A program made the position numbers and the translations under genes. This document shows, piece after piece, positions 7,404-12,942 of a stretch of DNA of 16,131 nucleotides. The notes under the pieces are model-generated. The model was given only the letters and a program-made list of their open reading frames with translations. It was not told where the DNA came from and made no database searches. The DNA is from Microbacterium sp. Its GTDB lineage: Bacteria; Actinomycetota; Actinomycetes; Actinomycetales; Microbacteriaceae. Every line of letters starts with the position of its first letter. Within the stretch, counting starts at the first letter, position 1. The stretch is taken from the NCBI GenBank assembly GCA_031286555.1, contig JAITUD010000185.1, forward strand, positions 1 to 16,131, written 5' to 3'.

Positions 7404-7997
7404 ATGACCTCGACTCGACTGGAGGCGTTCAGCGACGGCGTCCTCGCCATCGCCATCACGGTGATGGTGCTCGGCCTCGCCGTGCCCGACGGCGACGGCT
7501 GGAACGACCTGCTGCACACCGCGGGCCTCGGACTGGTCACCTACCTGCTCAGCTTCGTCTTCGTCGGCATCTACTGGAACAACCACCATCATCTGTTTCG
7601 GCTCTGCCCGCATGTCGACGGAACGGTGCTCTGGGCCAACCTGCACCTGCTCTTCTGGCTGTCGCTGTACCCGTTCACCACCGCCTGGCTGACCAGAAGC
7701 CGCGTGGGCCTGGTGCCCGTCGTCGTGTACGGGCTGAACCTGCTGCTCGCCGCGCTCGCCTACGTGCTGCTGCAGACGGCGATCGCCCGCGGACCCGGTG
7801 GCGACCGGCTCCGTCTGGCCCTCGGGAAGGACCGGAAGGGGCGGCTGTCGCTCGTTCTGTTCGTCCTCGGGATCGGTCTGGCGTTCGTGTCGCCGTGGCT
7901 GGGTCTCGTCCCGTTCGTGGCCGCAGCCGTGTGGTGGCTGATCCCGGACCGCCGGGTGGAGCGATACCTGCAGCAGGAGACGGCGAGCGAGGCGTGA
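7404..7997 (+). CDS. TMEM175-family (DUF1211) integral membrane protein, putative ion channel
   Basis: The product is 197 residues with six hydrophobic segments. The first carries the family's FSD motif at residues 9-11, followed by GVLAIAITVMVL; the conserved WNNHHHLF follows the second segment. This matches bacterial TMEM175, which has a single six-helix unit; characterised members form tetrameric potassium-permeable channels in the cytoplasmic membrane. Conductance here is inferred only from the family. The ATG at 7404 is preceded by AAGGAG (7392-7397) at 6 bases; the frame opens further upstream, but that extension would read through the promoter element and overlap the sigma gene. The TGTCACA-N16-GGTC element just upstream suggests it is switched on by the adjacent ECF41 sigma factor. 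Confidence 0.88.
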   Translation: MTSTRLEAFSDGVLAIAITVMVLGLAVPDGDGWNDLLHTAGLGLVTYLLSFVFVGIYWNNHHHLFRLCPHVDGTVLWANLHLLFWLSLYPFTTAWLTRSRVGLVPVVVYGLNLLLAALAYVLLQTAIARGPGGDRLRLALGKDRKGRLSLVLFVLGIGLAFVSPWLGLVPFVAAAVWWLIPDRRVERYLQQETASEA

Positions 7998-8020
7998 CGC
8001 GCAGGGTGATGCGCCGGAGC

Positions 8021-8047
8021 TGTCACGAACCGGTGCCTCGCCCGGTC
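8021..8047 (+). promoter_or_regulatory. ECF41-type promoter P3 (tandem oxidoreductase genes)
   Basis: TGTCACG (8021-8027), 16 bases, then GGTC (8044-8047), 23 bases after the TMEM175 stop and 50 bases before the next start codon. It matches the elements at 5896 and 7341 in spacing and -10, and differs by one base in the -35 heptamer (G for the last A). Confidence 0.75.
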
Positions 8048-8097
8048 AGTGCTTGTGTCGGACCGCGGAGACGCCGCGCCGGACGGAAGGAAGCATC

Positions 8098-8874
8098 ATG
8101 AATGTTGTCGTCGTCGGAGGAACCGGCCTCATCGGATCCCGAGTCGTCGCGCTGATGACCGGGCACGGTCATTTCGCGGTCGCTGCGTCACCGAAGTCGG
8201 GGGTGAACACGATCACGGGAGAGGGGCTCCCGCAGGCCTTCGAAGGCGCCGATGTCGTCATCGACGTCTCCAACTCGCCGTCATTCGCCGATGACGACGT
8301 GATGGAGTTCTTCACGACCTCGACGCGCAACCAGCTCGCCGCGGAGAAGGCGGCCGGTGTCGGGCACCATGTGGCGCTGTCCATCGTCGGTGCCGAGCGC
8401 CTGCCCACCAGCGGGTACATGCGGGCGAAGGTCGCCCAGGAGGCCCTGATCCGTCGCTCCGGCCAGCCGTTCACGATCGTCAGGGCCACTCAGTTCTTCG
8501 AGTTCGCCCTCGCCATCGGCGACGCCGGCACGGTCGACGGCGTCGCACACGTCAGCGATGCGGTGATGCAGCCCATCGCCGCCGCTCTCGTCTCGCACGC
8601 CGTCGCCAAGGCGGCCGGCGGTGCTCCGCTGAACGGCATGTTCGAGGTCGCCGGCCCCGAGCCGATCCCGCAGGACGAACTGGTCCGTCGCGCCTTCGCG
8701 GCCAAGCGGGACATGCGCAAGGTCGTCGGCGACGCGCAGACCCCCTACTTCGGTGCGGTGCTGCACGGGTCCGAGCTCGTCGCCGGTCCGAACGCACAGC
8801 TGTCCAGCCTCACCTTCGACGAGTGGCTCGCCGGCCAGAAGTGGCTGGCCGAGCGCTCCCTCGTGGCGGTGTGA
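8098..8874 (+). CDS. NAD(P)-binding oxidoreductase, NmrA/atypical SDR type (copy 1)
   Basis: The 258-residue protein starts directly with a Rossmann nucleotide-binding motif, GGTGLIG at residues 7-13. It also has a VIDVSNSPSF segment, HHVALSIVGAERL, a YxxxK-like pair (Y107/K111 in GYMRAK), and FTIVRATQFFEF, typical of NmrA-like or atypical short-chain dehydrogenases that bind NAD(P)H. The substrate is unknown. The ATG at 8098 is preceded by GGAAGGAAG; a longer frame from 8053 would add 15 residues before the Rossmann strand and is unlikely. ECF41 sigma genes are typically found beside carboxymuconolactone decarboxylase, oxidoreductase or epimerase genes, so this fits the expected target class. 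The next gene, 5 bases downstream, is a clear paralogue. Confidence 0.87.
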   Translation: MNVVVVGGTGLIGSRVVALMTGHGHFAVAASPKSGVNTITGEGLPQAFEGADVVIDVSNSPSFADDDVMEFFTTSTRNQLAAEKAAGVGHHVALSIVGAERLPTSGYMRAKVAQEALIRRSGQPFTIVRATQFFEFALAIGDAGTVDGVAHVSDAVMQPIAAALVSHAVAKAAGGAPLNGMFEVAGPEPIPQDELVRRAFAAKRDMRKVVGDAQTPYFGAVLHGSELVAGPNAQLSSLTFDEWLAGQKWLAERSLVAV

Positions 8875-8879
8875 CGGCC

Positions 8880-9710
8880 ATGCGCATCGCAGTGGTGGGC
8901 GGTACCGGGCTGATCGGCACCAAGGTCTCCGCCCGATTGATCGCCGGCGGGCACGACGTCGTCGTCGCCTCGCGCGAGACCGGCGTCGACTCCTACACCG
9001 GTGAGGGGCTGGAGGAGGCGCTCGCCGGCGTGGAGACGCTGATCGACGTCTCCAACTCCGGATACATCGACCTGGCCGCCGCGCTGGACTTCTTCTACGC
9101 CTCGACGCTGAACCTGCTGAACTACGGGGCTGCGGCCGGCGTGCGGCATCACGTGGCGCTGTCCGTCGTCGGAACGGATCGGCTCGCCCGCACCGAAGGC
9201 GGTTACTTCGCTGCCAAGGCGCAGCAGGAGAAGCTGATCCGCGAGTTCCGGCATCCGTTCACCATCGTGCACGCGACCCAATTCTTCGAGTTCGTGCCGA
9301 TGATCGCGGATGCCGGAACCGACCACGACGTCGTACGGCTCTCCCGCGCGCTCATCCAGCCGATGGCCGCTGATGATGTCGCAGCGGCGGTCGAGACCGT
9401 CGCACTCGGTGAGCCGCGCAACCGGATGATCGAGTTCGCCGGACCGGAGCAGTTCCGCCTGGACGAGCTGGTGAACCGCGACCTTCGTGCGCGCTCGGAC
9501 ATGCGGGCCGTCGTCATCGATCCGCTGGCCACGTACTTCGGCACCGGGCTGGAAGAGCGCGAGCTCCTTCCTGCCGACGACGCGATCGTGTCGACGACCC
9601 GGTACGAGGACTGGCTGCACGCGGGCGGCGAGCACGTCGATCCGATGACAGGCGAGTACCGCAGCTTCTACCCGGTGTCCCCGGAACCGCAGCGGGCTCG
9701 GCGAGCGTAG
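8880..9710 (+). CDS. NAD(P)-binding oxidoreductase, NmrA/atypical SDR type (copy 2)
   Basis: This 276-residue protein is a tandem paralogue of the preceding gene. Both share GGTGLIG (7-13), TGEGL, LIDVSNS or VIDVSNS, GVRHHVALSVVG, a Y-x3-K pair (Y109/K113 in GYFAAK), PFTIV-ATQFFEF, and a closing region around AGPE-----DELV-R. The C-terminus is longer by about 15 residues (HVDPMTGEYRSFYPVSP). The ATG at 8880 is only 5 bases after the previous stop and has no strong ribosome binding site, which suggests translational coupling; the in-frame start at 8823 would overlap copy 1. Expression should come from the ECF41-type promoter before copy 1. The two proteins may act as a heterodimer or on related substrates, but this is speculative. 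Confidence 0.86.
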   Translation: MRIAVVGGTGLIGTKVSARLIAGGHDVVVASRETGVDSYTGEGLEEALAGVETLIDVSNSGYIDLAAALDFFYASTLNLLNYGAAAGVRHHVALSVVGTDRLARTEGGYFAAKAQQEKLIREFRHPFTIVHATQFFEFVPMIADAGTDHDVVRLSRALIQPMAADDVAAAVETVALGEPRNRMIEFAGPEQFRLDELVNRDLRARSDMRAVVIDPLATYFGTGLEERELLPADDAIVSTTRYEDWLHAGGEHVDPMTGEYRSFYPVSPEPQRARRA

Positions 9711-9754
9711 CCGACGGCTCGGACACCGCCGGGAGCCATCCGTGGCCGCAGAGC

Positions 9755-9789
9755 AAGAGCGCCCGTCCCCGAGAGGGACGGGCGCTCTT
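9755..9789. terminator. Bidirectional terminator between convergent genes
   Basis: A perfect 15-bp stem, AAGAGCGCCCGTCCC (9755-9769) with GGGACGGGCGCTCTT (9775-9789), closes on a CGAGA loop. It lies between the oxidoreductase copy 2 stop (9710) and the carboxypeptidase stop (9812) on the opposite strand, so it can serve both. The stem is nearly identical to that at 5843-5878. Confidence 0.88.
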
Positions 9790-9811
9790 CGCATCTCGGC
9801 GGGGACAGTGG

Positions 9812-12127
9812 TCAGTCGTTCAGTCCGAACAGATCCAGCGGATGGGTCAGGCGCCACCAGGCGGAGGGTGCGTCGACCGAGCTCTTCAGCGAGACGTTCG
9901 TCTTGGCGGTGTCGATCGCGCCGGTCACGGTGAGCGTGCCGACCTTGGTGCCGGCCTTCTGGGCGTCGCCCAGCTTCAGCGCCGCCTTCGACTCGGCCTT
10001 CGACCCGTTCCACATGACGACCTTGGCGTCTGCGTCGGTGATCACGTCGCTGCGCTCGCCCCAGACGGTGTCGATCGTGCCCACCACCGTGCCCTTCGGC
10101 ACGGTCACCGGCTGGTCCGCCAGCGTCTTCTCGACCTGGGCGTAGAGCGCGCGGTTCGCCTCGACGCGCTTGTTGTTGCTGCCCTGTCCGAGCGTGACGG
10201 CGAACAGCCGCACAGTCGAGTCGCCGACCTTCACGTCCTTCGCGGTGACCAGGTTCCAGTCGTCGCCGAGGGTGCCGGTCTTGATGCCGACCACGCCGGC
10301 GTCCTCCGCGAGCATCTTGTTCGTGTTCTTGACCTCTCCGGCGCCGGGGAGGTTCACGGACTTCGTGGCGACGATCTCGGCGAACACGGGGTTGCGCATC
10401 GCGATCTGGCTCAGGTCGATCAGATCGGCCGGGGTCGACCTGTTGCGGTCGTCGCGTCCGGACGGCGAGATGATCGTGGTGTCGTCCAGACCCTGGTCCG
10501 ACAGCCACTTGCGTGCGGCAGAGGCGAAGGCATCCTTCGAGCCCCAGATCTCGTCCGCCAGCCTGTCGATGTAGTTGTTGGCGGAGCCGAGCAGGATGCC
10601 CTGGAGCATCTGGTACTCGGTGAGCGAGCCGCCGACGGGTACGTCGAGAGCGGACTGGTTGGTCCGCAGATAGCGCCAGTAGTCGCGTCCGTCGCTGCGC
10701 GTGAAGTCGTAGGACGGGCCCTGCTCACCGGGCTTCAGCGGCATCTTCTCGAGCACCATCATGACCGAGGCGATCTTCGAGATGCTGGCGATCGGCGTCT
10801 TGTCGCCGCTGGAGGCGGCGGTCGCGAAGCCCTGCACGTCGATACCCGAGTTGCCGCCCTGGGGCCAGGAGACCGCCGCGGCCGGAGCCGGGTCGATCTT
10901 CACGGCCACGGGGTCGATGGTCGGCGCGATGTTGTCGAGCGGTGCGAGCAGCGTGGCTGCGCAGTAACCGCCGACGAGGGCGACGACCAGGCCGAGCGGG
11001 ATGAGCACGCGCGGACGCAGCCAGCCCGACTTCGTGCGCATGTCGCTGAGCAGATCGGGCCCGTCGTCTGCAGCGGTCCGCACCGCGAGCGTCGGCGGCC
11101 GGGTCCGCGCCTGCACGACGGCGCTGTCGATCCAGGTCAGGGCCGAGGCCGGTCGCGAGTCGTCGGCCCACGCGACGGTCGTCCGCGATGCGGGCTCCTC
11201 ATCCGGGTCGGCGTCGTCGTCGGGTTCGAGGCCGAGGCCCGCGAGATCGAGGGGCGCTGTGGATGCGGGGGACTCGGAAGGCACCACGGCGTCGGCGACA
11301 TCTGTGGACGCGGCGCCGGCGAGGGCGGCACCGGCGGAAGACGCGCCCAGCAGGCCGGCGGACGCGGCGGTGGACGTTCCGCCTGCGAGGCCGGATGCTG
11401 CGGAAGCAGCATCCGTGACGCCGGTGGATGCCGCAGCCGCGGCGTCAGCGGCGGCGAAGTACGCCAGGCTGGCGGACAGCCGGGTCGCGTCGTCATCGGC
11501 CGTCGGCTGTGCTGGGGAGTCACCGGCGGTACCGGGCAGCGCCGACTGCGCGGGCTCGTCGTGCCATCCGGGGATCCCCGTGATGACGGGCGCGACTCGG
11601 GTCGCATCGTCGGCCGGATCGAACGGCTCTTCCGCGGAGGACGGGAGAGCGGACGGTGCGGCATCGGGCGTCGCAGCGACGGGTGCGGCGCCGCCGAACA
11701 GTCCGTCGAGCCCGGTGGCCGTGCGGGAGTCCGCCGCGGATGCCGGCTGAACCGGCGCCGGAGCGTCCGTCGTGGGCTGACCGAACATCGCCCGGCTGAA
11801 GGCGTCGTCTCCGACGGGCCCGGTCTCTTCGGACCCGTCGTCCTCCTCCGGCGCACCGAACAGCGTGCGCAGCATGTCCGTGCTCGTCGGGGGCTCTTCG
11901 TGGCCGTCCTCGTCATCGCTCGGGAAGAGCTGCTCGTCGGTGTCCCCGCCGCCGGGCAGATCCGCGGCGTTGCGGGTCGCCGAACCGCGCTCGGCACCGT
12001 GCGGAGCGCCGCCGGTGCCGTGGAAGAACGCGTTCATGCCGGACGGGTCGACGCCCCGGTGGGAGCCGGTCTGCGCCCGCGCCTCGCGACGCGTGCGCGG
12101 CGGCGTGGAGGGATCGTCGATGGTCAC
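9812..12127 (-). CDS. Membrane-anchored D-alanyl-D-alanine carboxypeptidase (peptidase S11) with long N-terminal extension
   Basis: The 771-residue protein has three parts. Residues 1 to about 370 are a low-complexity, Ala/Asp/Pro/Ser/Thr-rich region, probably cytoplasmic and disordered. One membrane helix follows at about 374-397 (VLIPLGLVVALVGGYCAATL). The extracytoplasmic catalytic domain has all three penicillin-binding motifs: SISK (nucleophile S448, K451), SAN (S515-N517) and KTGT (K616-T619). It should trim the terminal D-Ala from peptidoglycan stem peptides and so limit cross-linking. The orientation follows from the Arg-rich side preceding the helix (GWLRPR). The start is GTG at 12127; TAGCGT lies 5 bases upstream and no ribosome binding site is convincing, which suggests a leaderless transcript. 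Family members usually have about 400 residues and a signal peptide, so the N-terminal extension is unusual. Confidence 0.9.
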   Translation of the reverse strand: MTIDDPSTPPRTRREARAQTGSHRGVDPSGMNAFFHGTGGAPHGAERGSATRNAADLPGGGDTDEQLFPSDDEDGHEEPPTSTDMLRTLFGAPEEDDGSEETGPVGDDAFSRAMFGQPTTDAPAPVQPASAADSRTATGLDGLFGGAAPVAATPDAAPSALPSSAEEPFDPADDATRVAPVITGIPGWHDEPAQSALPGTAGDSPAQPTADDDATRLSASLAYFAAADAAAAASTGVTDAASAASGLAGGTSTAASAGLLGASSAGAALAGAASTDVADAVVPSESPASTAPLDLAGLGLEPDDDADPDEEPASRTTVAWADDSRPASALTWIDSAVVQARTRPPTLAVRTAADDGPDLLSDMRTKSGWLRPRVLIPLGLVVALVGGYCAATLLAPLDNIAPTIDPVAVKIDPAPAAAVSWPQGGNSGIDVQGFATAASSGDKTPIASISKIASVMMVLEKMPLKPGEQGPSYDFTRSDGRDYWRYLRTNQSALDVPVGGSLTEYQMLQGILLGSANNYIDRLADEIWGSKDAFASAARKWLSDQGLDDTTIISPSGRDDRNRSTPADLIDLSQIAMRNPVFAEIVATKSVNLPGAGEVKNTNKMLAEDAGVVGIKTGTLGDDWNLVTAKDVKVGDSTVRLFAVTLGQGSNNKRVEANRALYAQVEKTLADQPVTVPKGTVVGTIDTVWGERSDVITDADAKVVMWNGSKAESKAALKLGDAQKAGTKVGTLTVTGAIDTAKTNVSLKSSVDAPSAWWRLTHPLDLFGLND

Positions 12128-12133
12128 CCGCCT

Positions 12134-12139
12134 ACGCTA
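12134..12139 (-). promoter_or_regulatory. -10 element of the carboxypeptidase gene, probably leaderless
   Basis: On the minus strand TAGCGT ends 6 bases before the GTG start codon, so transcription would start at or next to the start codon. The -35 region would fall around 12157-12162, close to the palindrome at 12146-12158, but has no clear consensus. Confidence 0.55.
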
Positions 12140-12145
12140 CCCAAT

Positions 12146-12158
12146 GAGTCTGAGACTC
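12146..12158. repeat. Perfect 13-nt palindrome, candidate operator
   Basis: GAGTCT-G-AGACTC is a perfect inverted repeat in the divergent region between the carboxypeptidase gene and the thiamine transporter operon. It lies between the -10 and expected -35 of the carboxypeptidase promoter and just upstream of the transporter promoter, where a dimeric regulator could affect both. No regulator gene is adjacent. Confidence 0.5.
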
Positions 12159-12181
12159 GCCCCTCCGTGTCAGGAGGTGGC

Positions 12182-12187
12182 TATGAT
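12182..12187 (+). promoter_or_regulatory. -10 element of the thiamine transporter operon
   Basis: TATGAT differs from the consensus TATAAT by one base. It places the transcript start near 12194, immediately before the TPP aptamer. No good -35 hexamer is visible 16-18 bases upstream, so the promoter may need an activator or be weak. Confidence 0.55.
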
Positions 12188-12195
12188 CGAGGCAC

Positions 12196-12288
12196 AACCA
12201 CGGGAGTCCGGCGTGCCGGGCTGAGAGGAAGCGAACCGCGCTTCGACCGTCGAACCTGATCCGGATCATGCCGGCGCAGGGAGGAGTT
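12196..12288 (+). promoter_or_regulatory. TPP riboswitch (THI element)
   Basis: The aptamer core CTGAGAGG (12221-12228) and the thi-box core CGAACCTGATCCGG (12251-12264) followed by ATCATGCCGGCGCAGGGA are diagnostic of the thiamine pyrophosphate riboswitch. Visible stems are ACGG/CCGT (12200-12203 with 12247-12250), CCGG-CGTG-CCGG (12208-12219), GAAGCG/CGCTTC (12228-12233 with 12239-12244) and CCGG/CCGG around ATCATG. The ykoE Shine-Dalgarno GGGAGG begins at the 3' end of the aptamer (about 12279-12284), 8 bases from the start codon. Control is therefore probably by hiding the ribosome site when TPP is bound; no separate terminator hairpin fits in the gap. Confidence 0.93.
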
Positions 12289-12292
12289 CCAT

Positions 12293-12940
12293 ATGAGTGC
12301 GTCCACATCCGTCCCGAACGAGAAGATCGTCGAGAAGGCCGCCCCGTCGCGCAACCTGCGCTGGCGCGTCGTCGACATCGTCGTCGCCGCCGTTCTCGGC
12401 GTCGCCGTCGGCCTTCTGTTCTGGGCCTGGAACATCGTCGGTGGCGCCTGGTTCGGCGCCGCAGACGCGCTGACCCCCGGCCTCGGCGGCATCGCTGTCG
12501 GCATCTGGCTGATCGGCGGCGTCATCGGCGGGCTCGTCATCCGCAAGCCCGGTGCCGCTCTGGTCGTCGAGGTGGTCGCAGCGATCATCTCGATGCTGAT
12601 CGGCAACGTCTGGGGCGTCTCCACCGTGTTCTCGGGCATCGTGCAGGGCCTGGGAGCCGAACTGATCTTCGCGCTGTTCGCCTACCGCCGGTTCGGCATC
12701 GGCGTCGCCGCTCTCGCCGGTGTCGGCGCGGCCGCGGCCGCCTGGGTGTTCGAGCTGTTCTACGGCAGCTCGCCGAACATCCTGAAGTCGTTCGAGTTCA
12801 ACGCCATCTACCTCGGCACCCTGATCGTCTCGGGGGCGCTGCTGGCGGGTGTGGTGGGGTGGTTCCTCGTGCGCGCGCTGGCGTCCACCGGTGCGCTCAG
12901 CCGTTTCGCGGCGGGCCGAGAAGCGCGCCGCGAGGTCTGA
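12293..12940 (+). CDS. ykoE: ECF transporter S component YkoE, thiamine/HMP uptake
   Basis: The 215-residue protein is hydrophobic, with about six membrane segments, beginning after a polar 20-residue head. Sequence such as LGGIAVGIWLIGGVIGGLVIRKPGAALVVE and LIGNVWGVSTVFSGIVQGLGAELIFALF matches the YkoE family of substrate-binding S components. YkoE captures thiamine or its hydroxymethylpyrimidine precursor at the membrane and works with an energising module. Identification is supported by the TPP riboswitch directly upstream and by the double ATPase and T component directly downstream, the ykoE-ykoD-ykoC order. The start is ATG 12293 with GGGAGGAG 8 bases upstream. No ykoF (cytoplasmic thiamine-binding protein in Bacillus) is present here. 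Which of the two ligands is preferred cannot be read from the sequence. Confidence 0.92.
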   Translation: MSASTSVPNEKIVEKAAPSRNLRWRVVDIVVAAVLGVAVGLLFWAWNIVGGAWFGAADALTPGLGGIAVGIWLIGGVIGGLVIRKPGAALVVEVVAAIISMLIGNVWGVSTVFSGIVQGLGAELIFALFAYRRFGIGVAALAGVGAAAAAWVFELFYGSSPNILKSFEFNAIYLGTLIVSGALLAGVVGWFLVRALASTGALSRFAAGREARREV

Positions 12941-12942
12941 GC

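Noticed and set aside
9842..12259. 805-codon plus-strand open frame opposite the carboxypeptidase gene
   Set aside because: The opposite strand holds SxxK, SxN and KTG motifs and a membrane helix in order; the plus-strand product is Arg/Gly-rich noise and would run through the promoter region and riboswitch.
12268..12942. N-terminal extension of the YkoD reading frame by 225 codons
   Set aside because: It overlaps the whole ykoE gene and the riboswitch end; the extra sequence is Arg-rich without motifs, and ATG 12943 gives the normal family length.
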